Assembly (NCBI RefSeq): GCF_001542815.1
Contig: NZ_CP006992.1
Coordinates: 3,601,501 to 3,665,500, forward strand
Reading direction: 5' to 3'
Length of the DNA stretch: 64,000 nucleotides
Origin: Methylobacterium sp. AMS5
GTDB taxonomy: Bacteria > Pseudomonadota > Alphaproteobacteria > Rhizobiales > Beijerinckiaceae
The notes under the pieces were generated by a model that was not told the DNA's origin, did no database searches, and saw nothing but the letters and a program-made list of their open reading frames with translations. The position numbers and the translations under genes were made by a program. Positions 47,683-56,195 of the stretch are shown piece by piece; the stretch's first letter is position 1; every line of letters starts with the position of its first letter.

Positions 47683-48534
47683 TTGAAGCGACTGGTCGTC
47701 ACCGCGGACGATTTCGGCCTCAGCCGTGAGGTCAACGAGGCCGTCGAACAGGCCCATCGCAACGGCATCCTCACCGCGGCGAGCCTGATGGTCTCCGCGC
47801 CCGGCGCCGACGACGCCGTCGCCCGCGCGCGGCGGACGCCGTCCCTGCGGGTCGGACTGCACCTCGTGCTGGTCGAGGCGTGGCCGACCCTGCCGCCCGC
47901 CGAGCTTCCCGACCTGACGGACGCGCAGGGGCTGATGCGGCGCGACATGGAGCGGCTCGGACTCGACCTTGCCCTCAAGGCGAGCGCCCGGCGGCAGCTC
48001 GCCGCCGAGATCCGGGCGCAGTTCGAGGCGTTCCGCGCCACGGGCCTGCCGCTCGATCACGTCAACGCGCACAAGCATTTCCACATCCACCCGCTGATCG
48101 CCGGAATGGTGCTGCGGATCGGCCGCGATTACGGGATGCGGGCGCTGCGGGTGCCGCGTGAGCCGCGCGATCTGCTGCGGCGCGCGGAGCCCGGCTTCCA
48201 AGCCAAGCCCGCTCTCGACACGGCGCCGTGGTCGGCCCTTCTCGCCGTGCGCGCCCGGCAGGCGGGCCTGCTGATCCCGACCCGGACCCTCGGCCTTGCT
48301 TGGTCTGGTGCGATGACCCCGGAGCGCGTCACCGCCCTGCTGCGCCACCTGCCCGACGGGCTCACCGAACTCTACACCCACCCGGCGAGTGCAGGCGGCT
48401 TCCCCGGGGAGGCCCCAGGCTACCTTTATGCCGCCGAGCGGGATGCGCTGATCGCGCCGCAGGCGCGGGAGGCCGTCGAGCGGAGCGGAGCGATCCTGGG
48501 CGGGTTTTCCGATTTCGGTCACCCGAACATATAA
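47683..48534 (+). CDS. hpnK: Hopanoid glucosamine N-deacetylase HpnK (YdjC-like)
   Basis: A 283-residue YdjC/ChbG-family carbohydrate deacetylase. Metal-binding residues appear in TADDFGLSREVN (Asp-Asp) and HVNAHKHFHIHP (His). HpnK removes the acetyl group of the N-acetylglucosaminyl hopanoid made by HpnI, exposing a free amine. The start is TTG at 47683 with GAGAGGGA 7 bases upstream; no ATG fits the conserved N-terminus. The hairpin between hpnJ and hpnK may lower its expression. Confidence 0.92.
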   Translation: MKRLVVTADDFGLSREVNEAVEQAHRNGILTAASLMVSAPGADDAVARARRTPSLRVGLHLVLVEAWPTLPPAELPDLTDAQGLMRRDMERLGLDLALKASARRQLAAEIRAQFEAFRATGLPLDHVNAHKHFHIHPLIAGMVLRIGRDYGMRALRVPREPRDLLRRAEPGFQAKPALDTAPWSALLAVRARQAGLLIPTRTLGLAWSGAMTPERVTALLRHLPDGLTELYTHPASAGGFPGEAPGYLYAAERDALIAPQAREAVERSGAILGGFSDFGHPNI

Positions 48535-48570
48535 AAAATTTAAACGCAGTCCTTATAGGCAACATAAAAT

Positions 48571-48584
48571 TCACGTTAACGTGA
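48571..48584. promoter_or_regulatory. 14-bp perfect palindrome upstream of the low-GC small gene
   Basis: TCACGTTAACGTGA is its own reverse complement, lying 78 bases before the start of the 78-residue gene in AT-rich DNA. A second inverted repeat, AGGTTGC / GCAACCT, follows at 48584-48609. A repressor site is plausible but there is no regulator gene beside it. Confidence 0.45.
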
Positions 48585-48661
48585 GGTTGCGAGCCCTTTC
48601 GAGCAACCTGCACATCACCTTAAGATGGATTCACTTCACCAGTGACACCTAGGGAATAGGC

Positions 48662-48898
48662 ATGGCCTCGTATAAATATGGCTCGAATCTTACGAAGAAT
48701 GAAAGCAACGAGTTTGATAAGGTCCACTCACCCGGTCAGGCCGCGCCTTTTTCGGGGATATACAAATGCCTTGGTTGCAATAAGGAGGTTGCTTCTAATC
48801 AAGGGCAACCTCTTCCACCTCAAAACCATCACCAGCACGCGACAAATCAGGGATCTGTGAGGTGGCAGCTCATAGTTTATGCCAATCACCAGGGGTGA
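48662..48898 (+). CDS. Small CxxC protein ('protein L'-like), low GC
   Basis: A 78-residue protein with a single CLGC pair and the motif QPLPPQNHHQHAT followed by VRWQLIV. This pattern matches, from memory, small proteins annotated as 'protein L' in several proteobacteria; function unknown. The CxxC with the His cluster could bind a metal. Its GC content is clearly below the flanks. Position between hpnK and the antitoxin gene, plus the AT-rich flanks and palindromes, suggest acquisition. AGGGAATAGG is upstream of the ATG. Confidence 0.72.
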   Translation: MASYKYGSNLTKNESNEFDKVHSPGQAAPFSGIYKCLGCNKEVASNQGQPLPPQNHHQHATNQGSVRWQLIVYANHQG

Positions 48899-48937
48899 GG
48901 GAAAGCATAAAAGAGCTGTAAGCGTCGAGAATAAATC

Positions 48938-49207
48938 TTACGCCTCGGGCATCGGCCGGATCAGGGAATCCTCCGGCAACGGATCGTCGAAGTCATCCGC
49001 GACGTAAGGGAAGGGATTCATGATCCCGCGCTGCCGCAGGAAAGCCTGCCCGGCCTCGAAGTCGACTCCCCCCGTGCCGCGCCGACGCGGGACGAAATCC
49101 AAAATGGGCTTCCCGTCCTGCGTGACCACGATGGTTTCTCCCCGCTCGACACGGCGAACCGGGATTTGCCGCTCAGGTTCGAGGGCTTGAATCGGAATCG
49201 TCGTCAT
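48938..49207 (-). CDS. Phd/YefM-type antitoxin, orphan
   Basis: An 89-residue protein with the Phd fold signature: MTTIPIQALEPERQIPVRRVERGETIVVTQDGKPI, i.e. N-terminal strand-helix then the VVTQDGKP hairpin, followed by a toxin-binding acidic tail (YVADDFDDPLPEDSL). Such proteins neutralise a PIN or Doc/RelE toxin and repress their own operon. No toxin gene follows: the next gene on either side is unrelated (a small CxxC protein, or hpnN). So it is an orphan, or the toxin has been lost. Confidence 0.8.
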   Translation of the reverse strand: MTTIPIQALEPERQIPVRRVERGETIVVTQDGKPILDFVPRRRGTGGVDFEAGQAFLRQRGIMNPFPYVADDFDDPLPEDSLIRPMPEA

Positions 49208-49223
49208 GACGCCCAAAGAGCAA

Positions 49224-49249
49224 GGGCTGGACCTGGAAGGGTCCAGCCC
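49224..49249 (-). terminator. Probable terminator hairpin after hpnN
   Basis: GGGCTGGACC and GGTCCAGCCC form a perfect 10-bp stem with a 6-base loop, 5 bases past the hpnN stop on the minus strand. The following TTGCTCTTT is only weakly T-rich. It lies ahead of the antitoxin start, separating the two genes' transcripts. Confidence 0.6.
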
Positions 49250-49254
49250 ACCTC

Positions 49255-51903
49255 TCATTTTACCGTCGCGTGCTCGCGGGCGACCGTGCCCGGCGGGCGG
49301 CCGGCTTCCTTGCCCTCGGGGCGGTCGGCATCCGGCCGCTTCGGCGGGGGGCCGAGGAAGGCCGGGACCACGAAGAAGGCCGCGATCAGCGTGAAGAACA
49401 GCGACAGCGCGAGCAATTCGCCCATGCTGGCGGTGCCGGGATGGCTCGACAGCATCAACGAGCCGAAGGCGGTGCCCGTGGTCAGCGCCGAGAAGAAGAT
49501 CGCCCGCGTCAGGCTGGAGGCCAGCATGTCGACGACGCCGGCGCGCCACGCGATCACATAGTAGATGTGGAAGGCGACACCGACCGCCAGCATCAGGGGC
49601 AGGGCGATGATGTTGGCGAAGTTCAGTGGCATGCCGATGACCTTGAGCGCCATCAGCGTCCACAGCGTCGCCAGCACCAGCGGGCCGAGCGTCATCGCCA
49701 CGTCCCAGGGTTTGCGCAGTGCGACCGAGAGCAGGATGAAGATCAGCGCGAGCGCCGTCAGACCCGCCTGCACGAAGGCGCCGAGGATGGTGTAGCTCGA
49801 CTCGGTCGTGGCGATCGGCGCGCCCGTGGCGTGGGGATCGATCGTCTGCACCTCCTTGGCGAAGCGGCGCAGCACCTCGTCGTCGTTCGAGTCGCCCTTG
49901 GGGTGAACCTCGATGCGGGCACGGCCGTCGCTCGTCACCCACTCGGCCTTCAGCGGCTTGGGCAGGTTGTCGAGGGTGATCTTCTTCGGATCGAGCAGCC
50001 CGGACAGACGGCTCATCAGGGTCTTCAGATCGGTGGTGAGCGCGACGCTGGCCGCCTCGCGCTTCTCCGCCGGGGCGGCAGCGAGGGTGTCGAGGGTGCC
50101 CGACAGACGGTTCGCCGCCTTGGCGCCGGCCGAATCGCCGTTCGCGATGCTCTTCAGCGCCGCGGCCGTCTCCTTGAGCGCCTTGACGTTCTCCGCATCC
50201 GTCGGCGGGGGCGGCTTGCGCGACGGGTTGAGGGCCGGGCCGAGGAGTTGCGCCGTCTCTTGGATCGTGGCGAGCTTCTGGTCCTGATCGCGGGGCACGA
50301 AGGTGTCGATCGAGATCACCTTGGCGACCGCATCGAGCCCTTCCAGACGCTTGGAGAGGGCAGGGACCGCATCGACGTTCGGGGCTAGCACATCGATCGA
50401 GTTCGGGCTGGTGGCCGGATCCTTGATCAGGTCGAGATAGGTCGCGATCGACTCCACCTTCGGGCTGCGAAGGTGCATCGGGTTGGAATCGAAGGGCAGC
50501 TTCAAAAGCAGCGGGATGCCGGCGAGGGTGATCACGCCGACGAAGATCAACACCCACTTGCGGTGCTCGATGATCCAGTGGTCGACGCCCGCCATCCACG
50601 TCGTCTCGACCGCCCGCTTCTCGCCGCGCGGGTTGAACACCGCGATCAGGGCCGGGAGCAGGGTGAGCGAGAACAGGTAGGCCACGATCATGCCGACGCC
50701 GGCGATGAGGCCGAGTTCGGACACGCCGCGGAACTGCGTGGGCAGGAAGGCGAAGAAGCCGGCCAGCAGCGACACCGCCGCGAGCGTCAGCGACCAGCCG
50801 ACGCCGCGCGCTGCACCGCGCAGAGCCGCATCGACGCTGCCGAGTTCGTAGCGGTCGGCCCGGTAGCGGACGGCGAACTGGATGCCGAAATCGATGCCGA
50901 GCCCCACGAACAGGGCGGCGAAGGCCACCGAGATCGGGTTCAGCTCGCCCACCATGATGAGCCCGAGGGCGGCTGTCACGACGAGACCCGCGAAGGTCGT
51001 GATCAGGACCGAGATGACGAGGGGGCCGGAGCGCAGCGCCAGCCACAGGAACAGGACGATCGCGGCGGTCGTCAGCGAGTAGTTCAGGAGGGCGTCGTCG
51101 GCGAGCGTCGCAAACTCGTCGTCGGCCACCGCCACCGGCCCGGTCAGGCGAATGCGCAGGCCGTGCGCCGCATCGATGTTCTGCTCGGCGGCCAGGCGCC
51201 GGATCAGTTGGGTCGCCTCGCGGCCCGGCTCCAGCGCGTTGTAGTCGAGCACCGGCTGGATCATCACGAACTTGCGGGTGTCCGTGGTCTCGTTGCGCCC
51301 GCCCGCGAGCAGGGTCTGCCACGACATGCGGGCGCGCTGCCCGTCGAGGGTCTTGCGCAGGGTCTCGTCGATCTGCCCCATCGGCTGGGCGAGGTCTTCG
51401 AGCTTGGCGTCGCCGCTCTTCACGCCCTTCACGCCGAGGGAGAGCACCCGCATCACGCCCCGGAGCGACGGGTCGGCGGCCAGCGGCCCGAGAAGGCCCT
51501 GCTGCTCGATCAGGCGCTGGGTGGTCTGCTCCAACTCCTCCTGCGACATCAGCAGGAGGCCGTTGCGGTCGAAGAACGGGCCGCCGTCGGGACGGTACAC
51601 TGTCTCGATCTCGGAGCGGTGCGCCTTGAGCGCCTCGGCGAAGCGTGCGGCGGCCTCCTCGGCGATCTCCGGCGTCTCGCCGTCGATCACCGCGGCCACG
51701 AGATTCGTGCGCTGCGGGAACGCCTTCTCGAAGGCGATCTCGTCCTTGCGCCAGGAGACGCTCGGCTCGATCAACCGCTCGACATCGGTGTTGATGCGGA
51801 ACAGGTGGGCGGCCGCGCCCGCGCCCGCGACCGTGAGGAGCGCCGCAGCCACCAGTACCAGCCAGCGGCGCCTGACGGAAAACGCGACGAGACGTTCGAT
51901 CAC
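49255..51903 (-). CDS. hpnN: Hopanoid transporter HpnN (RND family)
   Basis: An 882-residue RND-superfamily transporter of the HpnN type. It has TM1 (RRWLVLVAAALLTVAGAGA), a large periplasmic loop with INTDVERLI, and two sets of about six helices. GVDHWII and GLGIDFGIQFAVRYR are typical of the MMPL/HpnN group. In Rhodopseudomonas HpnN moves hopanoids to the outer membrane. The start is GTG at 51903 because the first helix follows closely. It is divergent from hpnH across a 747-bp spacer. Fewer conserved proton-relay residues than AcrB are visible. Confidence 0.93.
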   Translation of the reverse strand: MIERLVAFSVRRRWLVLVAAALLTVAGAGAAAHLFRINTDVERLIEPSVSWRKDEIAFEKAFPQRTNLVAAVIDGETPEIAEEAAARFAEALKAHRSEIETVYRPDGGPFFDRNGLLLMSQEELEQTTQRLIEQQGLLGPLAADPSLRGVMRVLSLGVKGVKSGDAKLEDLAQPMGQIDETLRKTLDGQRARMSWQTLLAGGRNETTDTRKFVMIQPVLDYNALEPGREATQLIRRLAAEQNIDAAHGLRIRLTGPVAVADDEFATLADDALLNYSLTTAAIVLFLWLALRSGPLVISVLITTFAGLVVTAALGLIMVGELNPISVAFAALFVGLGIDFGIQFAVRYRADRYELGSVDAALRGAARGVGWSLTLAAVSLLAGFFAFLPTQFRGVSELGLIAGVGMIVAYLFSLTLLPALIAVFNPRGEKRAVETTWMAGVDHWIIEHRKWVLIFVGVITLAGIPLLLKLPFDSNPMHLRSPKVESIATYLDLIKDPATSPNSIDVLAPNVDAVPALSKRLEGLDAVAKVISIDTFVPRDQDQKLATIQETAQLLGPALNPSRKPPPPTDAENVKALKETAAALKSIANGDSAGAKAANRLSGTLDTLAAAPAEKREAASVALTTDLKTLMSRLSGLLDPKKITLDNLPKPLKAEWVTSDGRARIEVHPKGDSNDDEVLRRFAKEVQTIDPHATGAPIATTESSYTILGAFVQAGLTALALIFILLSVALRKPWDVAMTLGPLVLATLWTLMALKVIGMPLNFANIIALPLMLAVGVAFHIYYVIAWRAGVVDMLASSLTRAIFFSALTTGTAFGSLMLSSHPGTASMGELLALSLFFTLIAAFFVVPAFLGPPPKRPDADRPEGKEAGRPPGTVAREHATVK

Positions 51904-52650
51904 GTAAAACCCTGTCTGCCTAACGATCCGACCTGTCCCCGCGTGACGACGGGCCGGGACGCCGAAGTCCCGTCCTCCCCGCGAACAGGACGCGGCGTCC
52001 TCAGCAGGCGGCGACGCGCCGAATCGATCCTCGTCTTGGCCCGCGGGACGTGACCCTCGCGAGCGATAAACCGGGCAGGGGCGCCGACGGCCGGCGACCC
52101 CTGTCCGTCGAACACGGATCGCGCGAAGAGCTTGCTCAAGCCTCCGCGCCAATCATTCGTGTCATTGGCGCGCTACCTACTTGTCCCAGCGGGGGAATGC
52201 AACGCGGCCCGGCAAACCGGTCCGATCCGGCGGCGGCGGTGCGATTGCGCACTGCAACCGGATTGCGCGGCGATATCGCTTCGCACAAGCATTCCGAACG
52301 ATGTCGGCTTCAAGACGGGGTCGCGGACGCCGCACGAGAAATCGTGCAAGAATTCGTGAACGTGTTTCGCCCCGTTTCGCCCCTTGCGGCTTGTCTGTGC
52401 AGAGGAACGGTCAAAAATCTGCCGCAGAATGCGGAAATCAGACGATCATTCCCGGTTCGGATCGCGCGACCACGGGCTTCGTCCCCGAAGCCGGAGGCCG
52501 GCCGCGAGACCGGCACGACACAGTCTCTCGAAATCGCGCTCAAAGCGCGCCCTCTCGGAACAGTTCCAGCCTAATGCGCTGGAACTCCTGTCCTTCTCAC
52601 GCTAAGCAGCCCGGCTAAGTCCGGAACCCGCGCATCCAAGGAGCCGCGTC
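51904..52650. other. 747-bp divergent spacer between hpnN and hpnH
   Basis: No convincing gene. It holds a perfect inverted repeat GCGCCAAT-N10-ATTGGCGC (52146-52171) and a hairpin AGTTCCAGC-N7-GCTGGAACT (52562-52586). The spacer has average to lower GC between 52200 and 52450. It must contain the promoters of both genes. Confidence 0.7.
52146..52171. promoter_or_regulatory. Perfect inverted repeat in the hpnN-hpnH spacer
   Basis: GCGCCAAT and ATTGGCGC are perfect 8-bp arms with a 10-base spacer, 243 bases upstream of hpnN and ~480 upstream of hpnH. It is a candidate binding site for a dimeric regulator of hopanoid genes. Confidence 0.4.
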
Positions 52651-53814
52651 TTGGGAATCCCCATACGGTACGTCGCGAAGATCGGCGGTTACATCCTCAA
52701 GCAGCACATCACGGGACGGAAGCGCTACCCGCTCGTCATGATGATGGAGCCGCTGTTCCGCTGCAATCTCGCTTGCGCCGGCTGCGGGAAGATCGATTAC
52801 CCGGACGAGATCCTGAACAAGCGCCTGCCGGTGGACGAGGCGCTCGAATCCGTGCGCGAGTGCGGTGCACCGGTGGTCGTGATCGCCGGCGGCGAGCCGC
52901 TTCTCCACAAGGATCTGCCGCAGATCGTGCAGGGCATCATCGCGCAGAAGAAGTTCGCGATCGTCTGCACCAACGCGCTGCTCCTTGAGAAGAAGATCAA
53001 GGACTACAAGCCGAGCCCCTACTTCACGTGGTCGATCCATCTCGACGGCGACAAGGAGATGCACGACGGCTCGGTGTGCCAGCGCGGCGTCTACGACAAG
53101 GCGGTGGCGGCCATCGCGAAGGCCAAGGAGATGGGCTTCCGCGTCACCATCAACTGCACCTTCTTCAACAATTCCTCGCCGGACAAGATCGCCGACTTCT
53201 TCGATTCGGTGACCCGCATGGGCATCGACGGCATCACCGTCTCGCCCGGCTACGCCTACGAGCGCGCGCCGGACCAGAAGCACTTCCTCAACCGCAAAGC
53301 GACCAAGGACCTGTTCCGCGGCGTGTTCCGGCACGGCAAGGAGAAGGGCCGCGAGAAGTGGACCTTCCAGCAGTCGGGCCTGTTCCTCGACTTCCTCGCC
53401 GGCAACCAGACCTACCACTGCACCCCGTGGGGCAACCCGACCCGCACCGTGTTCGGCTGGCAGAAGCCCTGCTACCTGCTCGGCGAGGGCTATGCGGCGA
53501 CCTTCAAGGAACTGATGGAAGAGACCGACTGGGATTCCTACGGCACCGGCAACTACGAGAAGTGCGCCGACTGCATGGTCCACTCGGGCTACGAGGCCTC
53601 TTCGGTGGTCGATTCGGTCAAGAAGCCGTGGAAGCCGCTGATCCACGCGATCCGCGGCATCAAGACCGAGGGCGACATGGCGCCGGAGATCTCGCTGGAG
53701 AACCAGCGCCCGGCCGAGTTCGTGTTCTCCCGCAACGTCGCCCAGAAGCTGTCCGAGATCAAAGCCTCGGGCGTCGACACCAAGCAGGAAGCCCGCAAGC
53801 GCACCGCCGCCTGA
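52651..53814 (+). CDS. hpnH: Adenosyl-hopane synthase HpnH (radical SAM)
   Basis: A 387-residue radical SAM enzyme. The cluster motif is FRCNLACAGCGKI (CxxxCxxC, about residues 37-44), with GGEPLLH and a C-terminal cysteine region (KCADCMVHSGYE). HpnH joins adenosine to diploptene, giving adenosylhopane, the first step of C35 side-chain building. The start is TTG at 52651 with AAGGAG 8 bases upstream; translation begins MGIPIRYVAKIGG. It ends with a strong terminator. Confidence 0.95.
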   Translation: MGIPIRYVAKIGGYILKQHITGRKRYPLVMMMEPLFRCNLACAGCGKIDYPDEILNKRLPVDEALESVRECGAPVVVIAGGEPLLHKDLPQIVQGIIAQKKFAIVCTNALLLEKKIKDYKPSPYFTWSIHLDGDKEMHDGSVCQRGVYDKAVAAIAKAKEMGFRVTINCTFFNNSSPDKIADFFDSVTRMGIDGITVSPGYAYERAPDQKHFLNRKATKDLFRGVFRHGKEKGREKWTFQQSGLFLDFLAGNQTYHCTPWGNPTRTVFGWQKPCYLLGEGYAATFKELMEETDWDSYGTGNYEKCADCMVHSGYEASSVVDSVKKPWKPLIHAIRGIKTEGDMAPEISLENQRPAEFVFSRNVAQKLSEIKASGVDTKQEARKRTAA

Positions 53815-53842
53815 GCGACGCGCTTCCCCGCTCCCCATGAGA

Positions 53843-53874
53843 GACCCGCGCGGCACAAGCCGCGCGGGTCTTTT
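53843..53874 (+). terminator. Rho-independent terminator of hpnH
   Basis: A perfect 12-bp stem (GACCCGCGCGGC / GCCGCGCGGGTC) with an ACAA loop, followed by TTTT, 28 bases after the stop. Confidence 0.93.
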
Positions 53875-54021
53875 CGTTTCGACGGCGTCGCGCTGGATCG
53901 TCTTACGTCTGAAGGCGCGCCACGGCCGTAGCGATGGCTGAGCGCCCCGTGTGGCGCGCCCGCTGCACCGTCATGAGGCAAGGGGGAAGCTACCGGCGAC
54001 CGAGCGCCTCGTCAGGCGGCC

Positions 54022-54729
54022 TTACAGCAACCCGAGACCCGGTCCGAGCTGCGCCCGGCAGCGGGCGAGCGCCGCAAAGGCCGCCGAGGAATCGCGGCCG
54101 AGCCGAATCAGCTCGCCGATCCGGGCGCGGCCGCGCAGCAGCGCACCGAGCACTGCCCGGATGTCCGGCTCGCCCTCCGGAGTCAGGGCCGAGGCCGCGA
54201 AGGCGGGCAGGGCGCGTCCTGCGGGGTCGCAGACCACCCGGATCGCTGCGAAGGGGAGGGCATGGCGGGCGGCGTAGGCGGCGGCCACATGCGATTCCAT
54301 ATCGACCGCCAGGGCGCCGGTGCGTGCATGCAGCGCCGCCTTGTCGGCAACGGTCATGACCGCGACCGCGGAGCCGACGAGGCCGCCCGCGACGACGCGA
54401 TCCGGCGAGCCGGTCAGGCGCTCCGACAGGCAGCGGGCAAGGTCGGGATCGGCAGGGAAAAGCCGGTCCGCGTCGAGATGCGTGCCAACGACGATGTCAC
54501 CCGGCCGCAGGGCGGGATCGAGCCCCCCGGCGATCCCGAAGCTGACGACCGCGCGCAGGTCACCGGGAGACCGTCGGTCGAGCGCGGCCCGCAACCGCTC
54601 GGGGTTGCCGCCGGCCTGGATCGTCTCGACGCCCGGCCCGGCGGCGATGCGGGCCTCGCGGGCCAATCCCGCGACCGCGAGGATTGCTCCCCCCGTCACC
54701 GCGCCGGACGCCACCGGGTCCTGGATCAC
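54022..54729 (-). CDS. hpnG: Hopanoid-associated phosphorylase HpnG
   Basis: A 235-residue nucleoside-phosphorylase-fold protein of the HpnG group. It has GPGVETIQAGG, VSFGIAGGLDPALRPGDIVVGTH and VDMESHVAA, which carries the ribose-binding Met-Glu-Ser. HpnG cleaves adenine from adenosylhopane to give phosphoribohopane (then ribosylhopane and BHT). The GTG start at 54729 overlaps the TGA of the export lipoprotein gene by 4 bases (GTGA), so translation is probably coupled. The upstream gene has a frameshift that merges the two frames into one long open frame; that is not a real fusion. It is convergent with hpnH. Confidence 0.9.
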   Translation of the reverse strand: MIQDPVASGAVTGGAILAVAGLAREARIAAGPGVETIQAGGNPERLRAALDRRSPGDLRAVVSFGIAGGLDPALRPGDIVVGTHLDADRLFPADPDLARCLSERLTGSPDRVVAGGLVGSAVAVMTVADKAALHARTGALAVDMESHVAAAYAARHALPFAAIRVVCDPAGRALPAFAASALTPEGEPDIRAVLGALLRGRARIGELIRLGRDSSAAFAALARCRAQLGPGLGLL

Positions 54730-55893
54730 CGCGTGACGGTGTAGATCGAGGCGCCCGCCGCGATCGGCGAGGCCACGGTCGAGAACACGCTCAGCACCTT
54801 GCCCAGCTCGGCAAACGGCGAACTCGACACATAGACGAGGTCGCGGTTCCGCATGCGGAAGCTCTGCGTCAGGAACATCCCCTGCGCGTCGCGCAGGTTC
54901 ACCCGGTACACCACCGGCACTTGCGGTGAGGACAGCAGCGGCGAATTGGGCCGCAGCCGCCGCACCACCCGCCGCCGGCTCGTAGCGGAAGATGAACACG
55001 CCGGCCGGATCGGCCTGGATCTCGCGCAGGCCGGAGGCGCGCGCCAGCGCCTGCGACAGCGTCAGGCCGTCCGCCGTGAACGGCACCTCGGTGGTGTTGC
55101 CGAGCGCACCCACGGCCAGGAAGGTCTGCGGGTCGCGCACCAGGGTCAGCGTATCGTTCGGCCGCACGAAGATGTTCTCGCGCGGATTGGCGACCACCGT
55201 GGTCATCGGCACTGTGACGGTGCGGTTGCCGCGCGACAGCCGCACGAAGGTCTCGGCCACCGGAGTACGCACGCCGCCGGCCTGGGCGATGACGTCGAGC
55301 AGGCGGTCGCCGCGGCCCGACAGCGGCACGCGCATGCCCGTGGCCGCTTCGCCGGTGACGGTCACCGATTGCGAGACCGGCTTGGTGACGGAAACGAGCA
55401 CCTGCGGCTGGATCGCCTTGCCGGCGAGTTCGGTCTCGATCAGCGCCTGGACGTCCTGGGTCCGGCGTCCGACGACCTTGATCCGGCCGGCATAGGGAAC
55501 GGTGATGCCGCCATCGGGCCCGACCACCTGCTCGGGAATCATCGCGGACTTCGAGCCGGCGGAGAAGCGGTCGGAGACGAGCGGGCCGGAGAACAGGCCG
55601 CCGGAACCGGCTTCCCAGACCTGAACCGCCACGTAGTCGCCGACGCCGATCACCGGTTCGAGCGCCGGGCGGCTGTCACCGAAGGTGACGAGGAGGCTGT
55701 CGAGGGGGCGGGTGCGCAGGGCCTCGACGAGGGCGGGAGTGATGTCGATGATTTCGTAGCGGGCGAACAGGCCTTCGGCGGTGGCGACGTCGGCGCCGCT
55801 CTCGATCGCCGAGGTGGTCGGCCCCGCGGCCGGCAGGATGGAGCACCCCGACACCGCCGTGGCGGTGAGGAGAGCAATGGCTAGAGCGCGCAT
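54726..55893 (-). pseudogene. Polysaccharide export lipoprotein (Wza-like), +1 frameshift
   Basis: The N-terminus has a lipobox SGC (Cys 17), the Poly_export domain with GVGDYVAVQVWEAG, and SLBB domains (VTVTGEA, VAVGALGNTTEVPF). The frame then leaves the family at PAAGGAAAAA. One frame over, from 54968, the reading continues as VVRRLRPNSPLLSSPQ and ends with YVSSSPFAELGKVLS, the usual C-terminus, at 54726. A GGG run at 54968-54970 looks one base too long. Removing it restores 388 residues. This is a recent pseudogene or a sequence error. It would have been an outer-membrane export component; no capsule genes are near. Confidence 0.8.
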
Positions 55894-56195
55894 TCAGGCC
55901 GCCTGACGGTTTTTCTCATCGGGGTGGGTAGCCGAAACCGGCCAAGCTGTCCGTGGCGAGGCCGCCACACCGGGCCGGGGAGCACCGAACCGGGCCGCCT
56001 TTCCCCGCAGCCCACACCGATCCCGCCCTCTTCGGAAGCGAGGCTCGATCGAATCGAAGGCAGAGCTGGGGGGACGGAGGATGGTCCTGGCGCTCAGGTC
56101 CGCTACCTGTCTGCGTCCGGCCAAGCCGGCGCCGCCCGATCCACGACGGGGCAGGGCGTCCGGCGCAGGCCCACATCGCTCTTTCAAGGCGTTGG
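55894..56195. other. 302-bp spacer between the export lipoprotein and gluconokinase genes
   Basis: No gene, repeat or palindrome was recognised. It must hold the divergent promoters for the minus-strand export lipoprotein gene and the plus-strand gluconokinase gene. Confidence 0.6.

Noticed and set aside
49270..50388. Long plus-strand open frame antisense to hpnN
   Set aside because: Gln/Arg-rich shadow typical of high-GC antisense frames; hpnN on the minus strand is a clear family match.
54022..55893. A single 623-residue export-protein/phosphorylase fusion
   Set aside because: The middle part (PAAGGAAAAA onward) is unlike either family, and the neighbouring frame carries the proper export-protein C-terminus. 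A one-base shift explains it better.
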